From: Chryseobacterium phocaeense
GTDB taxonomy: Bacteria; Bacteroidota; Bacteroidia; Flavobacteriales; Weeksellaceae
DNA: 64,000 bases
Assembly (NCBI RefSeq): GCF_900169075.1
Contig: NZ_LT827014.1
Coordinates: 434,001-498,000 of the forward strand
Direction: 5' to 3'
Of this stretch, positions 52,518 through 60,756 are shown in pieces. Position numbers and translations under genes: made by a program. Under the pieces are notes generated by a model. It saw only the letters and a program-made list of their open reading frames with translations, had not been told where the DNA came from and ran no database searches. How positions within the stretch are numbered: position 1 is the stretch's first letter; every line of letters begins with the position of its first letter.

Positions 52518-53087
52518 TTATTTGCTGAAATTCAGTTGTAATGGAAGTGTGACCACTGAAAGGACGGGTCTCCCGTTTGATTCTGCAGGTTTCCATTTAC
52601 CTTTATCCCTGATGCGGTAAAATCCGGCTTCAATAAAGGCATTTACATCCTGGTTGTTGCCTTTCACTCTTACGTCATAGGCATTTCCTTTAGAATCCAG
52701 AGTGAACTTTAATGTTATTTTATAAGGATTAACTGCAAAATTCAGAAAGGTAAGATCAACGGCCTCATTTAAAAGCTTCTGAAAAGAGGCTTTTCCGGCT
52801 TCATATTCGGCTTCTTTGGTGATCTTCGGTGCTGAGGGTGGCGGAACATCCGTTACGGTTTTCTTTTCTTCTTCAGAAATTTTCTCTAAAGCACCTTTAT
52901 AGCTGGAAATTTTTTCTTCCGTAAGAAGCCATTCCTGCTTGGTTCTTTCATCATTAGGCTTCGGATATTTCTTGTACAGGGACTTGATTTTTCGTTCATA
53001 CCTGGAATCGGCTTTCTCAAATTCAGAAACCTGCGCATTGCTGAAAGCAAAAACCAGAATACATGCTAATGCTGAAAATCTTTTCAT
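52518..53087 (-). CDS. Secreted protein with TonB C-terminal-like domain, 189 aa
   Basis: A signal peptide (MKRFSALACILVFAFSNAQ) and a charged helical segment (KIKSLYKKYPKPNDERTKQE) lead to a C-terminal domain: NPYKITLKFTLDSKGNAYDV and KGKWKPAESNGRPVLSVVTLPL, matching the KWxPA-x-x-x-G-x-P end of the TonB-C proteins at 40431 and 42557. No membrane anchor. It starts 10 bases past pepT's stop on the same strand, so it could be co-transcribed with pepT. Confidence 0.72.
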   Translation of the reverse strand: MKRFSALACILVFAFSNAQVSEFEKADSRYERKIKSLYKKYPKPNDERTKQEWLLTEEKISSYKGALEKISEEEKKTVTDVPPPSAPKITKEAEYEAGKASFQKLLNEAVDLTFLNFAVNPYKITLKFTLDSKGNAYDVRVKGNNQDVNAFIEAGFYRIRDKGKWKPAESNGRPVLSVVTLPLQLNFSK

Positions 53088-53097
53088 CAGGATTAAA

Positions 53098-54348
53098 TTA
53101 AGCTTTTACGATATTGACGATCACCTCGACGGCCTTTTCCATACTTTCCAGAGCAACATATTCATAAGGCCCATGGAAGTTCATGCCTCCTGCGAAAATA
53201 TTCGGACAGGGAAGTCCCATATAAGATAACTGAGCACCATCTGTTCCTCCTCTGATCGCTTTGATCTTTGGTTCAATGCCGGCTTCCTTCATCGCTTTGG
53301 CAGCAAGGTCAATGATGTGCATTTTTCCTTCAAACTGCTGCTTCATATTTCTGTACTGCTCTTTGATTTCCACCTCAGCAGTTCCTTCGCCATGCTTTTG
53401 GTTAAATTCAGCTACTTTTTCTTGCAGGAATTTCTTTCTCGCTTCGTACTTTTCTTCATCATGGTCACGGATGATGTATTGAAGTTTGGCCTCAGAAATA
53501 TCAGCAGTAATGTCCATTAAATGATAAAATCCGTCAAAGCCTTTTGTCGTTGCCGGAGTTTCATTCGCAGGAAGCAATTGTATAAATTCCGCTGCCAGAA
53601 GACTGGCATTGACCATTTTTCCATATGCATAGCCCGGGTGAACGCTCAGTCCGTGGATTTTTACTACAGCACCTGCTGCATTAAAGTTTTCATACTCAAG
53701 TTCTCCCACTTCACTTCCGTCCATAGTATAGGCCCACTCAGCACCGAATTTAGCCACATCAAATTTATGGGCACCTCGGCCGATTTCCTCATCAGGTGTA
53801 AACCCTACAGCAATTCTTCCGTGCTTAATTTCAGGATTTGCAATAAGGTATTCTGCAGCCGTTACAATTTCTGCACATCCAGCTTTGTCATCAGCTCCAA
53901 GAAGCGTATTTCCGTCAGTGGTGATCAGAGTTTGTCCTATATAATTTTTTAAACTCTCAAATTTTGATGGAGATAAGGTAAATCCTGTCGTTTGGTTCAG
54001 GATAAGATCACTCCCGTCATAGTTTTCCCAAACCTGCGGCTTTACATTTTCACCGCTGAAATCCGGAGAAGTATCATAATGCGAGATAAAACCAATGGTA
54101 GGTCTGTCATTATTTTCCAGGTTGGAAGGCACATAGCCCATAATATAACCGTTGTCATCAATAGAAACATCTTCCAGTCCTATGGTTGCCAGTTCTTCAG
54201 CGATATATTTGGCGATATCCCACTGTCTGGAAGTAGAAGGTGTGGTTTCACTTTCTGCATCGCTGGTTGAATATATTTTTACATAAGCGAGAAAACGGTT
54301 CAGTAATTTCTCTTTCCACATCTGGTTAAATTCTATTGCGCTCATCAA
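53098..54348 (-). CDS. pepT: Peptidase T (tripeptide aminopeptidase)
   Basis: It removes N-terminal residues from tripeptides in the cytosol using two zinc ions. Motifs are IGFISHYDTSPDFSG (first His/Asp), LLGADDKAGCAEI (bridging Asp), GFTPDEEIGRGAHKFDVAKF (Glu pair) and LSVHPGYAYGKMVNA. IRGGTDGAQLSYMGLPCPN is the C-terminal zinc block. At 416 aa it is normal. The first ATG of MMSAIEF is used; the second lies three bases on. Confidence 0.94.
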   Translation of the reverse strand: MMSAIEFNQMWKEKLLNRFLAYVKIYSTSDAESETTPSTSRQWDIAKYIAEELATIGLEDVSIDDNGYIMGYVPSNLENNDRPTIGFISHYDTSPDFSGENVKPQVWENYDGSDLILNQTTGFTLSPSKFESLKNYIGQTLITTDGNTLLGADDKAGCAEIVTAAEYLIANPEIKHGRIAVGFTPDEEIGRGAHKFDVAKFGAEWAYTMDGSEVGELEYENFNAAGAVVKIHGLSVHPGYAYGKMVNASLLAAEFIQLLPANETPATTKGFDGFYHLMDITADISEAKLQYIIRDHDEEKYEARKKFLQEKVAEFNQKHGEGTAEVEIKEQYRNMKQQFEGKMHIIDLAAKAMKEAGIEPKIKAIRGGTDGAQLSYMGLPCPNIFAGGMNFHGPYEYVALESMEKAVEVIVNIVKA

Positions 54349-54489
54349 ATTTAAATTTCAACAAATATACAATGTAATTATTCAAATCCGGACTTTAAAG
54401 GATATTTTCAGGTTCTGATCCATATGGATTTTTTTAATCTGAAATCGCAATTTCTATAATCAAATAAATTGTCATAACTTGCATGAATT

Positions 54490-54906
54490 ATGATGTCCAA
54501 ACGTTGTAAATATGCTTTGAAAGCAATGATCAGACTGGCAAGAAACTACAATCAGGGATTTTTGTCCACCGCTGTTATTGCACAGGAGGAGAATATTTCC
54601 AAAAAGTTTTTGGAACAGATTCTTCTAGAATTAAAAAGAGCCAAACTGGTCAACAGCAAACAGGGAAATGCAGGAGGCTATTATCTCCTGAAATCACCTG
54701 ATGATGTTTCACTGGCTGATATCTATCGCATTTTTGAAGGTCCCATTGCCCTCACTCCATGTATTTCATTGAATTTTTATGAACCTTGCGACGACTGTGT
54801 TGACGAAGCAACCTGCTATCTCAGAAATGAACTGATCATCGTAAGAGAGAAAACCAGAAAAAGCATGATGGAAGCAACACTTACTTCTTTTCTTAAAAAC
54901 AGCTGA
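54490..54906 (+). CDS. Rrf2-family transcriptional regulator, 138 aa
   Basis: The winged HTH has KYALKAMIRLARNY, FLSTAVIAQEENISKKFLEQIL and VNSKQGNAGGYYLLKSPDDVS, the Rrf2 signature. A C-terminal cysteine group (Cys91, 100, 103 and 109) lies where IscR carries its Fe-S ligands, though the spacing differs. It is 84 bases upstream of cysH, and the intervening region has a palindrome overlapping the cysH promoter. By context it is a sulfur-assimilation regulator (CymR-like) or a redox/Fe-S sensor. Target and ligand are inferred. Confidence 0.9.
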   Translation: MMSKRCKYALKAMIRLARNYNQGFLSTAVIAQEENISKKFLEQILLELKRAKLVNSKQGNAGGYYLLKSPDDVSLADIYRIFEGPIALTPCISLNFYEPCDDCVDEATCYLRNELIIVREKTRKSMMEATLTSFLKNS

Positions 54907-54924
54907 AATTTTTTTTAAATTTTA

Positions 54925-54955
54925 TATCCTAGTAATTTGGTAGGATAAATAGGAT
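54925..54955. promoter_or_regulatory. TATCCTA-N9-TAGGATA palindrome, candidate Rrf2 operator
   Basis: TATCCTA (54925-54931) and TAGGATA (54941-54947) are perfect inverted halves with 9 bases between; a third half-site TAGGAT starts at 54950. The palindrome covers the cysH -33 element (54936-54939), as expected for a repressor site. Confidence 0.6.
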
Positions 54956-54968
54956 TTATATATATTTG
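54936..54968 (+). promoter_or_regulatory. Promoter of the cys operon
   Basis: TTTG (54936-54939), 21 bases, TATATTTG (54961-54968): full Bacteroidetes consensus. The predicted start near 54975 gives a leader of about 16 bases before the cysH ATG. Confidence 0.8.
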
Positions 54969-54990
54969 CAGGACTTAGATTCAATTTGAT

Positions 54991-55704
54991 ATGGAAAATA
55001 GTCTGAAAACAGAATTTGAAAATCTACTGGGAGAGGCTTCTGACGCTGCTTTCAGTACGGATTATTTACAAAAACTGTCCGATAGGTTTCCTGGCGAAGT
55101 GATCTTTTCTACCAGCTTCAGCTACGAAGACCAGGTAGTCACTCACCTGATAAAAAACCTGGAGATTGATATTTTCACGCTGGATACGGGAAGGCTTTTT
55201 GAGCAGACCTATGAAACATGGGCTTCATCCAGAGCGTTCTTCAAAAAGAAGATCAAAGCCTATTATCCGGACCCGGAAGCACTGCAGCATTTCGTTTCAG
55301 AAAACGGACCGGATTCTTTTTATCAATCCGTGGAAAAAAGAAAAGCATGCTGTAATATCCGGAAAGTTCAGCCCTTAAAACAGGCGCTTCTGGGCTACAA
55401 AGTCTGGATCACAGGATTACGCTCCGAACATTCTGTCGGAAGGGGACAGATGCCGCAGCTGGAATGGGATCCGGATCATCAGATCATTAAATTCCATCCC
55501 ATCCTTCACTGGACCACACAACAGGTGGCAGAATATGTTCAAAACCATCATCTGCCTTATAACCATCTTCATAAAAAAGGCTTTGTAAGCATTGGATGCG
55601 AACCCTGCACAAGGGCAATCAAAGAAGGGGAAGATTTCAGAGCGGGCCGTTGGTGGTGGGAAGATGCCGATAAAAAAGAGTGCGGTTTACATGTTCATCA
55701 ATAA
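54991..55704 (+). CDS. cysH: Phosphoadenylyl/adenylyl-sulfate reductase (APS-type CysH)
   Basis: It reduces activated sulfate (APS) to sulfite using thioredoxin. A [4Fe-4S] binding pattern is visible: Cys120-Cys121 (KRKACCNIRK) and Cys203-Cys206 (IGCEPCTRA), as in APS reductases; PAPS reductases lack it. The catalytic Cys231 lies in the C-terminal ECGLH motif. The PP-loop-like SFSYEDQVVTHL region is near residue 43. At 237 aa it is normal. No APS kinase (cysC) is seen in the window, consistent with direct use of APS. Confidence 0.92.
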   Translation: MENSLKTEFENLLGEASDAAFSTDYLQKLSDRFPGEVIFSTSFSYEDQVVTHLIKNLEIDIFTLDTGRLFEQTYETWASSRAFFKKKIKAYYPDPEALQHFVSENGPDSFYQSVEKRKACCNIRKVQPLKQALLGYKVWITGLRSEHSVGRGQMPQLEWDPDHQIIKFHPILHWTTQQVAEYVQNHHLPYNHLHKKGFVSIGCEPCTRAIKEGEDFRAGRWWWEDADKKECGLHVHQ

Positions 55705-55715
55705 AAAATACAAAT

Positions 55716-56624
55716 ATGTCAGTATATCATTTAAATTATTTAGATCAGTTAGAAGCCGAATCCATCTATATTTTACGGGAAGTGGCAGGGCAGTTTGAAC
55801 GTCCGGCTTTACTGTTCAGTGGCGGAAAAGACAGCATTGTCCTGGCCCATCTTGCAGCAAAAGCATTTCCTCATGGAAAAATACCGTTCACATTTGTTCA
55901 TGTAGATACCGGACATAATTTTCCGGAAGTTTTAGACTTCAGAGACAAGCTTGCTGCGGAACTCAATGTAAGTCTTGTAGTAAGAAAAGTGGAAGACACC
56001 ATCCGGCAGAAAAAACTCACAGAACCCAAAGGAAAATTCCCGAGCCGCAACTGGCTTCAGACTTTTACATTACTTGATACCATTGAAGAATTCGAGTTTG
56101 ATGCATGCATCGGAGGGGCAAGGAGGGATGAGGAAAAAGCCCGGGCAAAAGAAAGAATATTTTCGGTAAGGGACGAATTCGGACAATGGGATCCTAAGCT
56201 GCAGCGTCCGGAACTTTGGAATATTTTCAACGGAAAAATCCACAAAGGAGAAAATGTACGGGTTTTCCCGATAAGCAACTGGACCGAGCTTGATGTCTGG
56301 AATTATATCAGAAGAGAAAATATACAGCTGCCTTCTATCTATTTCTCGCATGAAAGAGAAGTGGTAGATCTCAATGGGCAATGGATCGCTAATTCTGAAT
56401 TTGCTGTTCTGGAAGAAAGTGACACCATCACGACCAAACGGATCCGCTACCGGACCGTAGGCGATATGACCTGTACAGCAGCCGTGGAGTCTGAAGCTGC
56501 TACCGTTGACAGGGTAATAGAAGAAATCGTAGCTACCAGGATTTCTGAAAGAGGAGAAACCAGAATTGACGACCGTGTTACCGAAGCGGCAATGGAAGAC
56601 CGGAAAAAAGGAGGCTATTTTTAA
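55716..56624 (+). CDS. cysD: Sulfate adenylyltransferase subunit 2
   Basis: With CysN it makes APS from sulfate and ATP. The PP-loop LLFSGGKDSIVLAHLAA is at residues 32-48, and GGARRDEEKARAKERIFSVRD is a family block. ATG 55716 (MSVYHLNYLDQLE) fits CysD N-termini; an in-frame ATG at 55680 overlaps the cysH end. At 302 aa it is normal. A repeat-containing gap of 122 bases separates it from cysN. Confidence 0.94.
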   Translation: MSVYHLNYLDQLEAESIYILREVAGQFERPALLFSGGKDSIVLAHLAAKAFPHGKIPFTFVHVDTGHNFPEVLDFRDKLAAELNVSLVVRKVEDTIRQKKLTEPKGKFPSRNWLQTFTLLDTIEEFEFDACIGGARRDEEKARAKERIFSVRDEFGQWDPKLQRPELWNIFNGKIHKGENVRVFPISNWTELDVWNYIRRENIQLPSIYFSHEREVVDLNGQWIANSEFAVLEESDTITTKRIRYRTVGDMTCTAAVESEAATVDRVIEEIVATRISERGETRIDDRVTEAAMEDRKKGGYF

Positions 56625-56625
56625 A

Positions 56626-56717
56626 TCAGTAATAAGCAATCAGTAATAAGCAATACATCCATTCTGGAAAATAAGTGTTAGCATAAATATTACTCATTAC
56701 CAATTACTTATTACTCA
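56626..56717. repeat. TCAGTAATAAGCAA direct and inverted repeat between cysD and cysN
   Basis: TCAGTAATAAGCAAT occurs twice in tandem (56626-56654). ATTACTTATTACTCA (56703-56717) is a near-inverted copy. The whole gap has low complexity and no coding potential. Confidence 0.7.
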
Positions 56718-56746
56718 TCATTAATCACTTATCATTTATAAAAATC

Positions 56747-57985
56747 GTGGATATACTAAGATTAATCACAGCAGGAAGCGTAGATGACGGTAAAAGTACC
56801 CTTATCGGAAGGCTCCTTTACGATAGCAAGAGTATTTTGCAGGATCAGCTGGAAGTACTTGAAAAGCATTCTAAAAACAAAAATGAAGACGGTGTGGATC
56901 TGGCCCTTTTAACAGACGGCCTCCGCGCAGAGCGAGAGCAGGGAATTACCATTGATGTTGCTTACCGGTATTTCTCCACATCCAGAAGGAAATTTATCAT
57001 TGCGGATGCACCGGGACACGTACAGTATACCCGGAATATGATTACCGGTGCATCCAATTCCGATCTGATGATTATCCTGATCGATGCCCGAAAAGGAGTT
57101 ATAGAGCAGACCAGAAGACATTCTATCATTGCATCATTACTTAAACTGAAAAAAATAGCGGTTGCCATCAACAAAATGGATATGGTAGACTATTCTGAAG
57201 AAGTTTTTGAAAATATAAAAGAGGAATATTCCAAAATCGCGGAAGAATTAGGACTCAATGATGTTACCTATTTCCCTATTTCCGCATTGAAAGGAGATAA
57301 TATTGTTTCCTTATCACCGGTTACAGACTGGTACAACGGAAGTTCTCTTCTCGAATATCTGGAAGAAGTACAGATTGATCAGGAACAGAACAGCGGAAGC
57401 CGTTTTCAGGTTCAGTATGTGATTCGTCCGCAGACCGAGGAATTACATGATTACCGCGGGTATGCAGGGCAAATTGTAAGCGGAAATTTTCAGAAAGGAA
57501 ATAAGATCGCAATACTTCCAGCCGGAATTATTACGGAAATTACATCAATAGAAGTGAATGGGGCTGAAGTTCCGGAAGCTTTTGAAGGGCAGCCGGTTGT
57601 GATTCAGATCAAAGATGATATAGATATCAGCAGGGGAGATTTCTTCACCTCAGCAGAAGAGCTTCCCAAAGTTGAAAAAGAAGTAGAAGTTCTGCTGTGC
57701 TGGCTGGATCAGAAAGGGCTTCAGCCGGGGAATAAATATGTGTTGCAGCATCACAGCAGGCAGCTTAAAGCCATCGTGAAGCAGGTAGATTATAAGATCA
57801 ATGTCAATACGCTGGAAAAGGAAACGGCAGATGAAGGAATTAAATTGAATGAGATTGCAAAGGTTAGCATACGGACTGCCCAGCCTTTGGTATTTGATGA
57901 TTTTATAAGCAATAAGAAAACGGGTTCGGCTATTTTGGTGGATGAAACGTCCAGTGCCACTGTTGCTGCGTGTATAATTCAGTAG
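56747..57985 (+). CDS. cysN: Sulfate adenylyltransferase subunit 1 (GTPase CysN)
   Basis: It couples GTP hydrolysis to APS formation by CysD. EF-Tu-like GTPase motifs: SVDDGKSTLIGRLLYDSK (P-loop), DAPGHVQYTRNM (G3) and INKMDMVDYS (NKxD). It starts with GTG at 56747, because stop codons bound the frame upstream. At 412 aa it is the short form typical of Bacteroidetes; no APS-kinase fusion. The cysE start follows two bases after its stop. Confidence 0.93.
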   Translation: MDILRLITAGSVDDGKSTLIGRLLYDSKSILQDQLEVLEKHSKNKNEDGVDLALLTDGLRAEREQGITIDVAYRYFSTSRRKFIIADAPGHVQYTRNMITGASNSDLMIILIDARKGVIEQTRRHSIIASLLKLKKIAVAINKMDMVDYSEEVFENIKEEYSKIAEELGLNDVTYFPISALKGDNIVSLSPVTDWYNGSSLLEYLEEVQIDQEQNSGSRFQVQYVIRPQTEELHDYRGYAGQIVSGNFQKGNKIAILPAGIITEITSIEVNGAEVPEAFEGQPVVIQIKDDIDISRGDFFTSAEELPKVEKEVEVLLCWLDQKGLQPGNKYVLQHHSRQLKAIVKQVDYKINVNTLEKETADEGIKLNEIAKVSIRTAQPLVFDDFISNKKTGSAILVDETSSATVAACIIQ

Positions 57986-57987
57986 GG

Positions 57988-58818
57988 ATGGGAGTTTCAG
58001 ATCATTTTATTAAGAAAATCCTTACAAAGAAGAAGAGTGCTTCAACAGGGTTCTTTGATACCATTAAAATGGAAAATTTCGTGAAGGAATTGTACAGTCT
58101 ACTGTTTCTTTCACAGAAGATCAATACAGAAGATCAGCTTCAGGATCAATTTAAGCAATTAGGCGTGATTCTCTTTGATTTGGTTAAAAGCAGTGCTGAT
58201 GATGAGGTTTCCGCTGAGCATCACAAGGAACAGTTTTTTCTTGCGCTTCCGGAGATTTATGATAAACTGATCCTGGATGCCGAATCTATATTGGAATTTG
58301 ATCCGGCCACAGAATCCCTGGAAGAGATTCTTCTGTCATATCCCGGCTTTTTTGCCACGTATGTCTACAGGATTTCGCACCAGCTGTGGATTCAGAAAGT
58401 GAAGACACTACCCCGCGTAATATCTGAATATGCACACAGCAGGACAGGAATAGACATCCATCCCGGAGCAGAAATCGGAAAACATTTCTTTATAGATCAT
58501 GGAACAGGAATTGTGATCGGGGAAACCACACAGATCGGGGATCATGTGAAACTGTATCAGGGAGTTACTCTTGGAGCATTAAATGTTTCAAAAGATAAGG
58601 CGACTAAAAAAAGGCATCCCAATATTGAAGACCATGTCATCATCTATTCCGGAGCAACCATTTTAGGAGGAGAAACAACCATAGGCAGGGACAGCGTCAT
58701 CGGAGGAAACGTCTGGATCACACAGAATGTACCTTCCAGTTCGCTCGTCTATAATAAAAGTGAAATAAGAATAAAAGATAACGGACCTCTCCCGGAATCT
58801 TTAACATTTGTGATATAA
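57988..58818 (+). CDS. cysE: Serine O-acetyltransferase (CysE/EpsC type)
   Basis: It makes O-acetylserine, the carbon acceptor for sulfide. Left-handed beta-helix repeats begin with IDIHPGAEIGKHFFIDHGTG and continue through VIGETTQIGDHVKLYQGVTLGAL. RHPNIEDHVIIYSGATILGG completes the hexapeptide part. ATG 57988 is chosen over GTG 57970, which lies inside cysN. At 276 aa it is within range. The IGD/GET block fits the active-site region. Cysteine feedback is likely, from the family. Confidence 0.9.
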   Translation: MGVSDHFIKKILTKKKSASTGFFDTIKMENFVKELYSLLFLSQKINTEDQLQDQFKQLGVILFDLVKSSADDEVSAEHHKEQFFLALPEIYDKLILDAESILEFDPATESLEEILLSYPGFFATYVYRISHQLWIQKVKTLPRVISEYAHSRTGIDIHPGAEIGKHFFIDHGTGIVIGETTQIGDHVKLYQGVTLGALNVSKDKATKKRHPNIEDHVIIYSGATILGGETTIGRDSVIGGNVWITQNVPSSSLVYNKSEIRIKDNGPLPESLTFVI

Positions 58819-58824
58819 AATATA

Positions 58825-58926
58825 ACCATTAAGATTGATTTAGAAATTAAGAACGTTAAGCTCAGCTTACTAAATATCGAAGATATTCTTCTTAATATTC
58901 TTAATCACTTAATGAATCTTAATGGT
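58825..58926. repeat. ACCATTAAGATT perfect inverted repeat between cysE and cysK
   Basis: ACCATTAAGATT (58825-58836) and AATCTTAATGGT (58915-58926) are exact complements with 78 bases of AT-rich sequence between. The motif AACCATTAAG and AAGCTCAGCTT resemble the interior of elements A and B (AACCATTAAG at 4441). Confidence 0.65.
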
Positions 58927-58974
58927 AAAAAATTAATGTTTATAAGTTTAAAAACAACATAAAATTGAGTCGGT

Positions 58975-59886
58975 ATGAAGTTCCAAAACACATTAGAAAC
59001 CATCGGAAATACCCCGGTCGTAAAAATTAACCAACTTTTCGGTACGGACCATGAAGTCTGGATCAAACTGGAAAAAGCCAATCCCGGCGGAAGCATCAAA
59101 GACAGAATTGCTTTGGCCATGATTGAAGATGCAGAAGCTAAAGGTCTTTTAAACAAAAACAGCATCATTATTGAGCCTACAAGCGGGAACACCGGAATAG
59201 GTCTCGCATTGGTAGCTGCTGTAAAAAATTATAAGCTGATCCTTGTGATGCCGGAAAGTATGAGTCTGGAACGCCGCAAAATTATGGAGTCATACGGAGC
59301 AGAATTCGTTCTTACCCCCAGAGAGAAGGGAATGAAAGGAGCCATTGAAAAAGCTGAGGAACTGGCTCAGCAAAACCCGAACTCATGGATACCGAGACAA
59401 TTTGATAATCCGGCCAATGTACAGGTACATGTTGAAACGACTGCTCAGGAGATCCTGAATGATTTTCCCGAAGGATTGGATTATCTGATTACAGGCGTTG
59501 GAACTGGAGGGCACATCACCGGAATTGCAAAGATCCTGAAGCAAAAATTTCCTGATATCAAGGTCATCGCGGTAGAACCGGAACTGTCTCCCGTTCTCAG
59601 TGGAGGAAGTCCCGCCCCGCATCCGTTACAAGGGCTGGGTGCCGGATTTGTCCCGTCTATTCTTGAAACTGGGCTTTTGGATGAAATTGTTCAGATTGGA
59701 AAAGAGGAAGCTTTTGAGTACACAAAGAATGCTGCTAAAAAAGAAGGGCTTTTTGTTGGAATTTCCACAGGAGCCGCTTTGGCTGCCGTAGCCAGAAAAC
59801 TGTCCGAAATTCCGGCAGGAGCCCGTATTTTGACTGTAAATTATGATACCGGCGAGCGGTATCTGTCCATCGAAGGACTTTTCTAG
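58975..59886 (+). CDS. cysK: Cysteine synthase (O-acetylserine sulfhydrylase, CysK/CysM)
   Basis: It condenses O-acetylserine with sulfide using [22 protein letters not shown] contains the PLP lysine, [14 protein letters not shown] is the substrate loop and [10 protein letters not shown] binds the PLP phosphate. At 303 aa it is the shared length of CysK and CysM, which cannot be separated here. It follows cysE by 156 bases, with an inverted repeat between, so it might have its own promoter. Confidence 0.93.
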   Translation: MKFQNTLETIGNTPVVKINQLFGTDHEVWIKLEKANPGGSIKDRIALAMIEDAEAKGLLNKNSIIIEPTSGNTGIGLALVAAVKNYKLILVMPESMSLERRKIMESYGAEFVLTPREKGMKGAIEKAEELAQQNPNSWIPRQFDNPANVQVHVETTAQEILNDFPEGLDYLITGVGTGGHITGIAKILKQKFPDIKVIAVEPELSPVLSGGSPAPHPLQGLGAGFVPSILETGLLDEIVQIGKEEAFEYTKNAAKKEGLFVGISTGAALAAVARKLSEIPAGARILTVNYDTGERYLSIEGLF

Positions 59887-59910
59887 ACGTCACTCATAAA
59901 AAGATTTAAA

Positions 59911-60756
59911 ATGAAACAAAATAGTCATTCGCCACAGGTTTTTCTTGTAGGCGCAGGGCCCGGCGACCCTGATCTGATCACTGTAAAAGCTGTAAAAGCC
60001 ATCGCTGCTGCTGATGTTATCCTATGTGACCGCCTTGTAAGCCCCGAAATTATAGATCGTTATGCCCGTAAAAATGCCGAAGTGATATATGTGGGAAAGG
60101 AATGCAGTAAAAATGCTTCTACTCCGCAAGCCCATATTAACACTTTGATCGTAGATTACGCTTCTCAGGGTAAAAAAGTGGTAAGGCTCAAAGGCGGAGA
60201 CATCTCCTTTTTTTCCAATGTGCTGGATGAGCTGAAAGCCTTGAAAGAAAACCAGATCACTTATGAAATCGTACCGGGCATTACAGCAGCATCGGGAGCA
60301 GCAGCCTATGCCGGAATGCCATTAACAGCGAGAGGATATGCCACATCGGTACGCTTTCTTACCTATTACAAAACAGAAATTCTCAGTGATGAATACTGGA
60401 AAGAGCTTGGAACATCAGAGGATACCCTTGTTTTTTATATGTCTAAAGGAAATCTGAACGGGCTGGTTAAGAAACTTTTAGCCTTAGGAAAGAGCGAAGG
60501 GAAAAAAATAGCAATTATTGAACAGGCGACCACACCGTATCAGAAAGTATATACCGCTTCTCTGGAGGATTTTCATAACCGGTTTGGAAATAAAGATTTC
60601 GTATCCCCTTCATTGGTCATTATCGGGGAGGTGGTGAATCTTCATGAAGAATTTTCCTGGCTGCAGGCACCTTTACAGGAAGGGATCTATTTTAAATCTG
60701 TAACAAACGGAACCTTAGTCTCAAACCATCAAAACGTATTCGAATATGCTGTCTGA
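59911..60756 (+). CDS. cobA: Uroporphyrinogen-III C-methyltransferase (siroheme pathway)
   Basis: It adds two methyl groups to uroporphyrinogen III to give precorrin-2, the precursor of siroheme needed by CysI. VFLVGAGPGDPDLITVKAVK is the N-terminal SAM motif, VRLKGGDISFF the second (GGD), and VPGITAASGAAAYAGMPLT the third. At 281 aa it is monofunctional: it lacks the CysG oxidase/ferrochelatase domain. The end overlaps cysJ by 11 bases. Confidence 0.92.
   Translation: MKQNSHSPQVFLVGAGPGDPDLITVKAVKAIAAADVILCDRLVSPEIIDRYARKNAEVIYVGKECSKNASTPQAHINTLIVDYASQGKKVVRLKGGDISFFSNVLDELKALKENQITYEIVPGITAASGAAAYAGMPLTARGYATSVRFLTYYKTEILSDEYWKELGTSEDTLVFYMSKGNLNGLVKKLLALGKSEGKKIAIIEQATTPYQKVYTASLEDFHNRFGNKDFVSPSLVIIGEVVNLHEEFSWLQAPLQEGIYFKSVTNGTLVSNHQNVFEYAV

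Noticed and set aside
56070..56639. Long minus-strand open frame opposite cysD
   Set aside because: It is antisense to a certain gene and has no recognisable motif.
56626..56654. CRISPR-like tandem repeats
   Set aside because: Only two abutting units without spacers; no cas genes.
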